From positions 1-64,000 of the forward strand of contig JAANDG010000543.1 of assembly GCA_036852015.1 (NCBI GenBank): 64,000 bases of DNA. The letters are read 5' to 3'. Below are positions 48,901 to 61,349 of this stretch, in pieces. This DNA comes from Pelodera strongyloides (taxonomy: Eukaryota; Nematoda; Chromadorea; Rhabditida; Rhabditidae). Below the pieces are notes generated by a model, which did no database searches, was not told the DNA's origin, and was given only the letters and a program-made list of their open reading frames with translations. Numbering within the stretch: the stretch's first letter is position 1; every line of letters begins with the position of its first letter. A program made the translations under genes and the position numbers.

Positions 48901-51900
48901 GAAGCGCAAAAGGAGAAATGTTTATTTCAACAAACAGGCTTCCGCAAAAAGTTAACTTCTTTTATGTCTACAATAATTTTGTTTCAGGTGTCTTATATGA
49001 AGGCCATTGACGTGTGGATGGGAGCCTGTATGATGTGAGTACTTTCTATCTGCTAAAGAGACACATCATAGTTTGTTCAGGAAAATGCTATGTCATGTCA
49101 TGGAGTTACTAATTGAACTTTAGGTTCGTCTTCGGTGTTATGATCGAATTCACAATTGTCAACTACGCTCAACGACAAGGTATACAATGTTGAATTGACA
49201 TGTGATAACGGCACATTAAAAGTTAGAATTACCCACAACGTTAGAATAGAGTGGCACCAAATTATCGTGCAATTAGCGGCACCAACACCATGTTTGCTGT
49301 GAAGTTCTTCGCTTTTCTTTGCCATTAAATCGGAACCTTTACTTCGTGGCTAAAGCTCTGCGAAACACAGTAGAGGGAATTTCACCTTTGTGTTTTTGTC
49401 TGTGAAGCTAGTTAACCTTTTGTCTTCGGATGGATATCGACAGGTTAAACAAGCACTTGTACACTTGCGGCCAACATTCACAGTGGGATATTTTAAAATG
49501 TACTGTGGGTGTTGCATAAGTATATTCTGATTCGATTCACAAACGAATTCACATATGCTTTTTTCATGTGACATTGCACTCAATATAGGTCGAAAATGGC
49601 ATCGATCCGACGCTTTAGGTAAGTTTCGAATAATCTTTGCATGAGTCTTACACTTACTTTGTTGGTTTTGAGGCCATAGAACACATGGAGAATAAGTGCT
49701 CAAATAATTCGTTTCCTTAATATATTATTGGTAGCTAAAATGTAGCATGAGAGGTCCTTACAGCTTCTGTTCAACCTCAAGTGCTATATCTCAACGAGAA
49801 GCCTTACCGCTTATTGGCTTGCCCCATTGTTGTGATTGTGAATAGTAGTAGTGCTGTATTTGCTCTTACCCATCAACAGTTGCATTCCATTTAATTCAAG
49901 AAGCGATGGTCAACCATAGGAAAAAGTCTTCCTGAATTGAAATTAACCTGGCGAACACAGAATAGTAGAATAGTAATCGAACGTCATGGAATTCGAAACG
50001 ACATGATATAACACCAGCAGGATCGGTCCGTAGCAGTGGCCATAATTGAAATAGCATAATAATTTGGAAATTTTAGAATATGCGAGTTTACCATCGACAA
50101 GCGGTAAATTTTTTTCCCATCTAGCTGCTTTTTTGCTTCAAGATTTTGAGTTGCCATTGCTTACTTACTACAGCAGTTCTAGTGAACCTCTGCAAAATAC
50201 CATACGATTTACTCTAGACGCGAATTTGGTTTAGCAGCGTATTTTCGTAGAATTGACAATTAGTTTAGTTGTAGAATACATCAAATGCAAATTTTTAGTT
50301 TGTTTTCCGTGTACTGTTTTCTATGTTCGGCTCAATAAGGGCCCATTTGCCCAGTGAATGCGATTTGCTGTTGTATTTGAGGTTCATTAAACAGAGCAAA
50401 TGGTGTTCTGCGGACTATACCACAAGTATTTCAGTTATGGCTTCTTCGCTTGAGTCAATGACGGAGAAAGCTGCAAAGATGACCAAGGGAGATGGTTCTT
50501 CCAATATTGGAGCTAGAGCTCGCGAGTTCTTGGACAGGATCAAGGGAATCAAGGAGCATCAACAACTGGTTGAGGTCAACATGTTTCCTCAAAACTTTGT
50601 TGTTCAACTTTGAGCTACAGCTTAAGTAGGCTACAGATACCAGGTCTAGTGTAGTACACACATTAGTGGCTTGTGTGAAGAAACATGCGTCAGCTTTCTC
50701 TTGCCTGGTTGTTTTCTGTCGCTTGAGTCAGTTAGTCAGCCCTATTTTTGTAATCGTCACAAAAATGAGACATAATCCCATTTACTCAATGTACAGCTCG
50801 GACGCAAGGCAACACTTCGCATTTCTTAGCACGCACCCTTTACTACAAATATGCCACAAAATACTGACGCTCATCTAAACCCTATATTTTGAACTCATCC
50901 TGATTCCACACAGCAAATTCTAAGCAATAATTACCACAATAACTAACCCATTTTACTCATGCTAAATCATTCCGCAATGCAACGTTCATCCATATCCGTG
51001 CATATAAGTTGCTAACCCCCACTTAACCCTAAACCCTTATTTGCATGCATGCTGCTAAATTTTAGGAAGAAGGCGAGAGATTACGATTGAAACGTTTTGT
51101 CGTCGGAGACTCTAACAGCCAGTGTTCCTCGGAAGGCGAGGATCTGGCGGTATGCAGGATTTAGACGAATGCAGTTTGATCCTTTAGACTATCATGGACT
51201 TGCGCACCCAATGACTGATGTGCACTCTTGTAGCTGTCGTTTTGCACGATAGTGTCGTTATTTGTTAACCGCTTGCCGAGTAATTCATAACACGCATGAA
51301 CCGCCTAGGCAATCTTCATTGAAAAGAACATATGTGTTCCTGAATGATTTCTGTTTCTCTGTCAAATGCCATGTAGTTCGGCAATGTATTGATAATTACC
51401 TATACTTTAGGCTGTTTCTGATAATCCGTGCGATTCGCCAAAATCGGCTTCTGAATTGTGGAAGGGGAGGGAAGCTGATAAGGTGAGCAAGACTCTAATA
51501 AGAACGTTGCTAAATCTCGATCCTACTACTAAAAATTACTTATTTACGAGTTGAACACTAGACGCATTTAAGATTGTTAACATACAAGACTGGTCTCGGA
51601 AGACTGTTGAAACCTACCATTTTTTTAGTTCTCAACTCAGTGTATGACCTAGTTACTGTCCGAGGCCGACAGTTATGTAATATCATTCATTGTAGGCCGA
51701 GCGACTTGCCAACTGGGCAGTATTTGATGAGTCTACGGGACAATTATCTAAAAGAAGATCATCTTCGTCAGTGTGGAGTAAACTGTCTCCAAACGGTGGA
51801 CCAGCAATGGGAACAGCGGTGCCTGTTTCAAACGGAGCAGTTCCATCAATTACAAAGTGTAAGACAGAGTATCAACGCCATTGTTAGCGAAAAAATGCTC

Positions 51901-52750
51901 CGCAATGCAAGAAAATCCGGAAGAATTAATACAACGGTTTTGTTCCGGCCGCCGTATGAATCCACAATGTATCCCACATAGATTGTTAGGCCGATGATGT
52001 TTTTGAACAACCAGAGAGGATTTCAGCACCGACCTATGGTTCAACGAATGAACGCCCTGCACAGAAAACAAAAAGTGCAGATAAATGGACTTCGGCTATT
52101 AAGCAAATACAAAAGCATAAGTAAGTGACCGTTTATCATTTCCTTTTGTGGAGACCCACTAGTAAAGTACATCATAAACAGAAAATATATCACTGTGCTC
52201 AGACATGACATGAGACTCTAATTTATTATTTAATAAGTTCATCAATTTTATTGTTTATTAATCAACGTTACAGCAAATTACCTCTGCGGCCCAGCATTGC
52301 CTTCAACCGTTTTATAACACATGACAGGTTCGGCCGTTTGGGCCTCGCTAGAACAACTTTTCCTTAGAGTTTGCTGTTTGTAGTTTCAACTTTTCTTACA
52401 TCCCAGGAACTGACATGAAATAACCTTAACCTCAATTTTACTTTTTCTTTAGTCACTCTTTTACTTTTATTTCACGTGTGGACGTCTCAGTTCATTGTGT
52501 TTTATTTGATTGGTAGAGCTTGTTTTGAAAAACAAACGTGTGCGGTGAAAACAAACAAATGAAAAAAGTTGGTTCTTGAATTGCTATGGTACCTTCAGTG
52601 CGTTCATTTCTTCATAAATATTTCTCGTTCAGGAAACTGGCCGGCAGAAATCGGGCCAAGCGGATCGACCAGAAAAGTCGCTGGGTGTTCCCCCTCACAT
52701 TCATCATATTCAACATTTCATACTGGTCATATTATTTGTATTTCACGTAG
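45946..52750 (+). CDS. Cys-loop ligand-gated anion channel subunit, 17 exons
   Basis: Exons: 45946-46093, 46660-46814, 46895-46962, 47110-47200, 47292-47363, 47454-47526, 47609-47743, 47818-48032, 48988-49034, 49124-49179, 49589-49618, 50435-50568, 51066-51149, 51696-51856, 51888-51936, 51990-52120, 52633-52750. The product is about 588 residues. A signal peptide (MRLLGLFLLLYRAVG) leads into the extracellular domain. Cys182 and Cys196 form the 13-residue Cys loop (WPLDDQ inside). Cys241 and Cys252 form the second disulphide seen in glutamate- and glycine-type chloride channels. M1 spans about 267-287. M2 begins PARVSLAITTLLTLSTQ (293-309), and the PAR motif marks anion selectivity. M3 is about 325-350 and M4 about 566-586, near the C-terminus (KSRWVFPLTFIIFNIS). 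The M3-M4 loop is long (~215 residues). Ligand and exact subfamily (GluCl, GGR or LGC) cannot be fixed by eye. The 31-nt intron before exon 15 is suspiciously short. Confidence 0.93.
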
Positions 52751-53427
52751 ATTATCCTCAAGGTGCCGTCCTCGTCTTCGTCTATTTTTGCAATAAGACT
52801 CCTTTACTACGGTGCATGGTTCGTCGAGCTTCGAGTCGTTTACTTCAAGGTGTATTGTCATCTTTTCTCAACAATTATATCTTTCTTAATTCCCAGTTTT
52901 TGTCGTTACCGGCTCTAGGAGCCGCATAATTTTTACTTTTATCAGATGAGTACTTGAACTGCAAGACTGCTCCTTACTTCATCCCACATAAGATTTTCTG
53001 CCATATATCAGCAATTGTGTTATATTACTGTTGGGTTTGTAAATACATATATAGTTACTAGGCGTTCATTAATAATCAGTGTTGCGGTTTACTCGGCGGT
53101 AAACTGTAGATATCCCGAAACAGCCAACAACTAACCTAAGGTAAACATAACAGGTGACCGCAACATAGAGAACCCTATAAACCTATTGGAAATTATTATT
53201 ATCACTGTATTACGTCTCGTTCTTTCAGTAACAATCAAATGAGGATAATGCATAATAAATTATTGGTGAATTCCACTGTCCATAGTCCATACTACAAGTG
53301 CGTAATTTGTAGAGAAACCATGTGTTTAGGATATACTCCACATTTTTAACCATTCTCATTCTATGAATAAATTTTGTCTGTCTAGGAAAGAGTTATATTG
53401 GCTACGAAACCTTAACTTATGGTAATG

Positions 53428-54000
53428 TTAATGACTGAAGAAGATACGGTCATCACTTTCCTCTGTAGGCGATTGGGTTCCTCTGTAAGCGACTTCGGTT
53501 GCATGCTGACTCGACCATTCACCTACTGTAATGTCCAAATTTCTTATGTTTAAACAGGAAAAGACGAAAGTTGCACAAACAACCCAAACGCAATATGGGA
53601 GGTAACGATGCCCGTTACCATCAACTATAGCCAAGAGTTACTCGGACTTCTAATTCGTGAAATTCCTCCAATGTTCCGTCCACTTAGTATTTAAACAACA
53701 ATGCAAATAATACCCGTGTCACATGTTCAATCCGCTTGAAATTCATGTTATAAATGTTTATTTTTACTTATTAGAGAAGGGCAACAGTGCTCAAATAACT
53801 AGACAAGGTAATGAGAGATCGAGGATACCGGATGGAGTGTCAATTAGCAACTGACGTACAAACTTAATAACAACAAGCCACAAAACAGTCGAATTGCAGT
53901 AAAAACGATAAGAAACAATGCAATAACAACAGATTATACATGAGCTATAGAAAAAACGATAACAAGGATGTGGCAATGGCTCCAACAAAATATGAGTACA
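53428..54000. repeat. Duplicated segment, copy 1 (partner near 59.98-60.44 kb)
   Basis: From AATTCGTGAAATTCCT to ATACATGAGCTATAGAAAA this region resembles 60112-60450, with small indels. The shared part includes TTTACTTATTAGAGAAGG and ACATGTTCAAT(C/T)C(A/G)CTTGAA. The part before the shared AATTCATGAAATTCCT is less similar. Confidence 0.6.
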
Positions 54001-54623
54001 CATGCACTAAATCTAATAAACTTCAACCTGCTGAATTAACCAAAAATTGTGGCGCATAGTGAGGAAGGCCGGTAAATTGCATATAGTTCTAACGAATAAA
54101 CCGAATAAAATACAGGCCAAAAATGAGATGCAGGGAGAGCACTAAAGGATGAATACCGATTAACAAACTGAGCAACAAACATATTACCAACCCGGAAGTA
54201 AACATCCTAAGTGTCACTGAAAAACAATAATCTAACCATAAGTAGCAAAACATACTTATATCTGAGCTGAAACTAAAACGTCTAAACTTCCAGTAATAAA
54301 TGAGAAAAATTATTCGGGTGGGTTAAGAAAAGAGACGGAAACAACCTACGAACGAATCACGTGCGAGTAAAAGAAACAATTTAAAATTTAAATCATTTGA
54401 ACATATGCTTTAATGAAATTTAGTTTAACAGGCCAAAGCTAAACCTAATGAATCTTAAGTTGCAAAATTAAGGAATAATTAGTTTGTGGAAGGGAGAACG
54501 AATGCTGAAAATTTTCATACCGTAATGAGAAAGATTAGATCCAGGTGTAGACAAGGCGCGAGTCAGAATCTACCAGCTGGATGATCTTTACTCCGGGACG
54601 GCAAGGGACCAACGGCCATGCAT

Positions 54624-55341
54624 CTAAACTCTTTTAAATTTACCTGTCCAAATAAGCAAATGAACCGTTATTGAGTGTGAAAGTGATTTCCAAGTTGAAG
54701 CTATTTGTAAACAAAAAAAAGTTTCAACAATGTTAAGCATTTTAACAACGTTAGGCGAATACCTACCTTCGATCGCAAAACATTTGAAAATAATCTTATG
54801 TCGAACGTATGCAACGAAGTCCTTGCCAGGCGTCACGTCGAAGAGGCGAACGACAGCAGTCGCAAAGATACAACTCTCTGAAAGGACATGTATTTTAGAG
54901 TGTCAAGAGCGCAATGACCGTTTTTTTTTATTTTTAGGACCAAACAACTTATAAAAGGAGAAAAAAGAAGAGCATCTAGCAAAGTGCGCCTGCCTGTTCT
55001 CTCCCAGGTATGGAAGCGGACGTTTCTACCAAGCTCCGGTGGACGACCGAGGGTCAGCCGAACACGAGTGTCCAGCGGAAGACGAGCAGTCACATACAAG
55101 GAGACCTTCTTCCCAGTCTAAACGAAGAAGAACTCATTCAAAGCATCCAATTAAGTCAATTCTTGTCACTCTCTTGAGAATTTTTATCACAACTACATAA
55201 GTGTAAAAAAACGAATGTGTAGTACATAAATAAAGATTGAAACAAGGTATTGGAATTGAAACGGTCACTTACAGGGATAAATCCGAGATTTATGACGTTC
55301 CATCCGTCTTCAGACACAATTTTGCCAGTGACGAACAGCAT
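54624..55341 (-). CDS. Small-gene family member 6 (126 aa, four exons, minus strand)
   Basis: Exons: 55341-55273, 55117-54994, 54877-54767, 54700-54624, with phases 0, 1, 1. TCGTGTCTTAG lies three bases before the ATG. The protein begins MLFVTGKIVSEDGWNVINLG and exon 1 ends FIP before GTAAGT, as in the cluster members 17 kb away. Exon 2 is exactly 124 nt, as in members 3 and 4 (TGKKVSLYVTARLPLD...). Its donor reads ACAG|GCAGGC, so a GC-AG intron must be assumed; no in-phase GT is nearby. Exon 3 carries VVRLFDVTPGKDF, matching the RL-x-DV block of members 2 and 5. The tail is basic (GKFKRV). There is no ~120-bp element nearby. The function is unknown. Confidence 0.75.
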
Positions 55342-55565
55342 TGTCTAAGACACGAATTGTGGTGAAAATAATAATTGGTAACATACAAAAATTGCAGACA
55401 ATAAATAAGCCGGTCGATAAGGGATTGTGTATACGAAACCATAAATTTAACTGAGAAATGGTAACTTGGGTCATAGACTGGAGCAGGAGCTATCATAAAC
55501 TGAAACTAGAGGAAAATTAAACGTTTGCGAGCCAAGATTCCTCTCCCTGCTCATCTTTGCTTTGC

Positions 55566-55702
55566 CGCAACGCGCACCTCAACGCGCACCTCAACGAAGT
55601 AAGTACGGTGTTTTGCACACTCACAATACGCGCACCTCAAGGTTTGTAAGAACGGTGTTTTGTAAGTAAGTTTGCATATAAGTACGGTGTTTGCACACTC
55701 AA
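55566..55702. repeat. Tandem repeats upstream of family gene 6
   Basis: CGCGCACCTCAA occurs three times and (A)AGTACGGTGTTTTGCACACTCA or variants three times. The block lies 230-360 bp before the family gene 6 ATG, in its probable promoter. Confidence 0.75.
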
Positions 55703-56488
55703 AGAATGTTTCATAAGCGAAAATAACGTTTGAAGCTGGCGATAAAGTTAGTCTAGCGCATCCAAACGCTTTTTTTTCTTTTCTTTGAGACGTAAGAAGC
55801 CGAATTGCACAATGTTGATACGGTTTAATTCAACAGTAATCAGTTTTACCGTACATGTCTTCTCCCCAGCTTCTCCATTTATTTTATAAACCTAGTTCAC
55901 GTTAAGATCAATCCATCACACTAGATAAAATATTTGGATCACGATTACAGAAGATCTAATGGCTGTACCTAGGAAATGAATGAACCGACTTGGTGACAGC
56001 GGTTCAGAGATTTTCTCGTGGTGACCAAATCGTGATCAACTCGTCAACAAGTTTCATCGAAACCGCCATCACATGGTCACCAAATGGTTATGAACCAGTC
56101 ACCAACCAGTCATCACATGGTTTTTTCGGTAAAAATAATTAGGTGTTGTGACAACGACCTTTTTCCATGGATTCGGCAATTATTTCCTTTTCCTGTGTAA
56201 GTGCTCCCACTGGCACTGTTCCAAGTATCATACTAAAAACTACAATTACAATTGTCCTCGTACACTAGGAGGGTCGAAACGGAGTGTCATGATTTTTCAT
56301 GATATCTTATAAATTTCGACTCCTTATTTCCCAGTTCCGTAGTGTTTCTCTTGTAGTTATTGTTTTGTTTAATATCTGATCAAATAGGAAGATAAGCACA
56401 ATGATTACGCTACGCTTTTGCTGTTTTTCTCAATTTTTTTTTAATTAAACTCGTCTTTCGCATTTTATACCTAAACCAAATTTTAGGA

Positions 56489-58428
56489 ATGTCAGGGATT
56501 ACTTCTGCCACCCCAGCTCCTGAATTTGTGGTATGTATTAGTTTATTAGTTATTTCTTGTTTATTAGTCTCTGACAATTTCGGTCACTAACTCTTGTCTA
56601 GTTCAACCAAAACGTGGGCTTGTCCATTTGGAGGGTCAGTAACTTAATGAAGGCTTATGAAGTCTGGTTATCTCACTTAATGCGAGCTGATAAGTTGACA
56701 AACCAATTTGTGTTTGACTGCAGACCTAGGAAAAGTTAAATCATATTTTCAGTCGGTCGGTAGTCGTGTGAGCATAAGGACACCACACTGATATGCCTTC
56801 CCGCTCGACGACGATACCACAAATTCATCAGACCGAGTAGATAATGCTCCGCAGGTCATATGGAATATATTGTTTGCCAATAATGTAAATTCATTATAAT
56901 ATACGGGGCTGGGTTTAGAACTTGAAACCATTCTTTGCTTCTGCAACTCTTATAGTAATAATGTTTCATATCTATAATTCGTACTTACAATTAGTTCATA
57001 GTTTGTGTTCCGAGACGTTTTTCGTCTTTGAGCTGTCCTACTTTGATGACCGTAGAAAATGGTCCAAGATTGCAGTAAAACAAGCCAATATGGATATATA
57101 TTTCCGGGAGGAGTGTCCTGGCCTATTGGCACTCCAATGGGCTTTTCTACGTGGCCGAGATCGTCCATGTGGACGAGGACCATGGCAGGGTCTACGTCCA
57201 CTGGGACGTAAGTTTGAAAATCTTTTTTAACATGCGTAAAATTGACCAGCGCTACTCTTTTTGTGTTGATGCTGATGTGGATGATAGTGAACGATTATTT
57301 TTTTTATGAAATCAAGCACTTCCAGTTGAAACTTTAGGGATGGGGCTGTGCCTGGGACTGCTGGAGAAACTTTTCCAGCCTCAGGAGGCTGACCAGGGCG
57401 AGCTTCAGGAAGGCATGGGTAAGTGATTTACGCCAACTAAACTTTCAAATGACTATTGTAGTGAAGTCTAGATTCAACCACTTTATATACTTTCAAAAGA
57501 AAGGTCTACGAATTCCACCTTGCATTCGGAGCAAAAATGCTTTTAAGAGTTTCTGACTCTTTTTTAAGGTTTCTGGAAACAAAAAATTACAAAAAAAAAA
57601 CTGCTTGCGCGTCACGTTCAGATGAACATTTTTCTGTTAGTTTATGGCACCTTTTTGGAAAATAAATTGCCCCGTTGTGAATCGAATGCAGTGCGGTTTT
57701 CACATACAGTTTGCTTATGGAGTAGCTATCAAAATACTGACTTTTTCCCATTATCGGTAAATTATAACGGATAACGGATCATGCTAATTAATCAGAATTA
57801 GTCAAGCTGTCAACAGGTTTCTGAATAAATGTGCATTCCTCAAAGAGCACTATTTTGTTTTATTAATTTTTGTTCTTCTCTCATTATTAGATTTCATAGA
57901 ACACTTACAATTAGTGATAAACCTTTTCTCGCAGTTTACACGCGCAATTTCAGAGCACCTGGGAGGCCTACAACGCCCGCTAGGACCAGGCCGGACTCCC
58001 CGTAAGCAACTGTTCTTTAGCATGGCGATATAGATAGACATACTGTAATGTTATCCCAAAAATTAATAAAGGTTAGAGTAATGGTACTTTTCGCCATAAA
58101 ATGATAACAAAGGTTAGTAGTAGTAGTAGTTATGGTCATAACGGGACACCTTAATGCTAACTATCGTATGTGTTCGTGATTATGTTCCTTTTACAGCGAT
58201 GGTTCCTGTACCATGGGTGGTACGATGGCCGGCGTCACCTCCAGGTGCTCGACACCGATGCGGAGGAAGGGTCAGTTTTATGTGTCTTCATAACATAATC
58301 ATTTAGCTTCCTAAATCAGGTCGTGCTATGACTTAAATGAGTAAGCGACTGAAATTTAATATCACAGACAACTTTCATCACTTCTTTGCAGAGAGGATGA
58401 GGAGGTCGAGGACGTGCCGGACATCTAG
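56489..58428 (+). CDS. Chromo-barrel (Tudor-knot) domain protein with an in-frame TAG
   Basis: Exons: 56489-56530 (acceptor TTTTAG two bases before the ATG), 56602-56634, 57085-57207, 57338-57418, 57954-58001, 58197-58270, 58392-58428. Residues 36-75 read VLAYWHSNGLFYVAEIV, then RVYVHWDGWGCAWDCW. This is the chromo-barrel signature of MRG15/MSL3-type readers, where GWNxxWDEW is usual; such domains bind methylated lysine on histones. The final exons encode WFLYHGWYDGRRHLQVLD and an acidic tail ending EDVPDI. The frame is continuous except for TAG at 57981-57983, between STWEAYNAR and DQAGLP. So the gene is either truncated there, nonsense-mutated or differently spliced. The acceptor of exon 3 (AACAAG) is weak. 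AATAAA lies at 58497. Confidence 0.6.
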
Positions 58429-58499
58429 CGACCAGGCCTCCCCCCTTCCGTTTTTTTGTTGTTGTAGTTGTTACTTATTGTTATTTGTTGTCTTTTAAT

Positions 58500-59890
58500 A
58501 AATATTTGTTGCTTTCAACCATGTGTAACTGAAGTTGCCCATTTCTAAGACTATACACAACAGCAAGTGGGTTACGTATATACTTTATCTACCTATTTAA
58601 GGGAACTTATGGGGTTACACTATTGATTGCGGATTGGAAGACTTCTATGATAAAAAAAAGAAAAGAAATAGCTAGTCGGAATATCAGTCGGCCTTTTGTA
58701 AAACTACGTTTGCCGATGATTTTTCATCGATGAGTGACTATGGCCCTCTGTACCTTCCACACCTGAAGACAGCCGATTCGCAAAACTGAAACAGCGATTT
58801 ACATATTGCTTTTTGAACACGTCTTTTGAATTGACCTGAAATTTGCTATTACGCCTGTTTCCTATGGTGCCTAGGGAAGTATTCTAGCCTCTAAAGGACG
58901 TGCGTAATTTGGCAATACGTAGCAATTATGAATGTCGTCCTCACTTTTAGTGGCGCAGTATCGTCGTCCCCGTCGTAGCAGGTCGTCGCAGGTTCGTCCA
59001 CTGACAAAACTGGGGTGCGAAACCCTGGCGCGAAAGTTTTGTGCGGGAACCGTGGGCGCGCGATCTTACGTGCGTACGCAAGGAGAAGCAGTAACAGCTA
59101 AATGGTGCACACTCGAGAACTAGTGAGAATCTAGCGAATAGTGGGCGAGGTACGGGGCGAAATGTATGCGCACTCAGTTTTTTGCACCGCGCAACATCAC
59201 AGTTTTGAGCTGTCGAAGTCAGTCCTCGAGACACAACACTTTTTTCCAAGTTGGACTGAGTTTGCTAATAGTCGCGTATCCATGGTCTCGAATTAGCGAG
59301 TGTTGCTTAACACGGCTAGCAGTTGAGTCTAACCTTATATAGTTGAGTCTAACGTTAAGAGAATCTGACACAACAATTATCTCTTATCAGTTTTAGAAAA
59401 TTAAATTCTGAGGGATAATATAAACTAAACCCGCAACGAAAATCATGAGAAAAATTACAAGTATAGAGTCCATAGGTACATTTAGTCCAATAGATCCGCC
59501 GACGTAAATTTCTTATGATTGAACCGTGGTGTCATCAGACCACCACGTTGCTTGCCCTTAGAGGATGAGAGATTTTTGTTCATTTCACTTACGAAGTCTT
59601 AGATTCACGGAGGGTACGCTTATTATGTTTTGCGTATTACTGATGTAAGTTGTTGTTTTGTTCAGAACTGGGTGTTGTTTTGTACAGAGCTAGGTGATTT
59701 GCAAAAGCCCTAATCAGAATTGCAACGCAATCAAGTCACAAACATGCAAAGCGTTACTCTTCTAGCTTCGTTCACGTGATGTGCTGTTGATCATGGAACT
59801 CATTCAAGTTGTACTACCCGGCTCAGGTCGTGACTGGCTGTGGATGCGTCCAACCAACTGGCATGCGTCGGATGGAAGTAGTCCGTTTCA
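58500..59890. other. No recognisable gene; CpG-rich block
   Basis: Positions 58940-59200 are CpG-rich and open in several frames by composition alone. A 2x tandem AGTTGAGTCTAAC lies at 59322-59353. No exon is supported. Confidence 0.4.
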
Positions 59891-59898
59891 TTTAATAG

Positions 59899-60114
59899 CT
59901 TTCAAGTTCCTTTTTTCCAAAACGTTCCGAAGAAACTACTGCTGGTCTGATAAAAGAAACCATTAAGTTGAAAAGGCGAAAAGCGCACTCCGTTGCACCA
60001 AACAACCAAATCCTTAATAGCAGTGTGGGCGAAACGACACCAGCGTCCAACCGAACTGTAACCAATCTGCTCGACAGGTCGATCCATCCTTCCATGAATT
60101 ACGCATGTTTCTAA
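59899..60114 (+). CDS. Possible terminal exon of an unrecognised gene
   Basis: CATTTAATAG ends at 59898 and is followed by 71 open codons to TAA. The peptide is hydrophilic: KRSEETTAGLIKETIKLKRR, then Ser/Thr/Asn-rich, ending HPSMNYACF. It resembles a cytoplasmic tail in composition. A shorter related frame (KRRKLHKQPKRNMGG) follows the acceptor at 53560 in the duplicated segment. Upstream exons were not found. Confidence 0.35.
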   Translation, partial: LSSSFFPKRSEETTAGLIKETIKLKRRKAHSVAPNNQILNSSVGETTPASNRTVTNLLDRSIHPSMNYACF

Positions 60115-60450
60115 TTCATGAAATTCCTATTCCTACAATGTCCCGTCAACTTAGTGTTTATACAAGTAATGCAATTATACGCGTGTCACATGTCCAATTC
60201 ACTTGAACTTTATATTAGAAATGTTTATTGTTACTTATTAGAGAAGGCCAACAACGCTCAAATAGCTAGACGCGCAAAGTCCTGTGAGGACCTGTATAGG
60301 AAGTAATGCGATGGAAGATACCGGATTGACAATCAATTTACAATTGATGCACAAACGTAATAATAACCCGCAACTAAACAATCGAATTCCCATCGAAACA
60401 CGATAAGGAACGATGATAAAGAACAACTGACTATACATGAACTATAGAAA
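60112..60450. repeat. Duplicated segment, copy 2
   Basis: Diverged copy of about 53650-53955. The AATAAATAGCG block near 60490 recurs near 63455. Confidence 0.55.
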
Positions 60451-60996
60451 AGCTGATACGGTCCTAGGCCGCGGAGTTCGAGCAAGAATAAATAGCGTTT
60501 TGGGTTCAATCTACATGTCGTGAGGTTTCTGAGTAATTGAAAAGGAAAATGGAACAAGCTCCGCCCGGAAATCGTTGGATACTTCTGGTCGTGACGCACC
60601 TGCATTTACTACTTCTATGGGATGACTGACTTAAAACCTACAAAGAAAAAATGTTTACCACAAATACATGCAGTTAGTACTGGAGTGACGAGGATTGTTG
60701 GTTCAGGAGTAATGTTACTACGTTTATCCCAATCTCTCTTGGTAAGCATGCCCGGACTGTAGAATTCAATAATTCCTCATGTGAAACTCGTCGTCTACAC
60801 TGAAATCTGCTGATTAAGGTGATTTACAAATAAGTTAGTGACAACGTGTTTTTAATATTTTCTTAACACCAAATGTGTTTTGACGATCAGGTAAGGTCAC
60901 GTGATCTAAATCATAGAACTCTTAGACATTTCTATTGCTTGGATTTCTTGGATTCTTTGGCAAATTTGCCGCAATTTTTATAAGCGGGCATTGTCT

Positions 60997-61349
60997 CTAT
61001 TCTTTTCTAATTAACCAGTGTACATTCTGCATGATAACGTCCAGACGTCTTCTCAAACAGAGCCTTCTGAATGTCGTTTCTAGAGTTCCTTGTACGGTCA
61101 TATGATGAGCAACAATCCATCTCGCTTTTTCCAGAACGTTCTCGTCTGTGTCTCTCTGATCTGCGTTGTCACTGACTTTTGCCTGCAGGCGATCAACATG
61201 TTTTTCCAAATTTTTCCTTTATTCTTAGTGCGTTTTTTTTCTTGAGCTTTATTTGCATCTCGTCTGAACTGTGGTTTGTAACTAATATTACTTAGCTCTT
61301 GTTGTGCTTTTTTTGTGGATAGTGTTGTTTCTTCTATCTTTGCTATCAT
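60997..61349 (-). pseudogene. Coding-like sequence with a frame change
   Basis: On the minus strand a basic frame (KKAQQELSNISYKPQFRRDA...) from 61349 passes an A8 run. A second frame then reads EKHVDRLQAKVSDNADQRD through VHWLIRKE to TAG at 60997. Together they look like one protein broken by a frameshift, or two exons without clear splice sites. No family is recognised. Confidence 0.25.

Noticed and set aside
56950..57201. 83-codon minus frame and a second open plus frame over the chromo-barrel exon
   Set aside because: The chromo-barrel frame has the family signature and connects in phase to the next exon. The others do not.
58947..59249. 100-codon frame, minus strand
   Set aside because: It lies in a CpG-rich block where several frames are open by composition. 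No splice signals were found.
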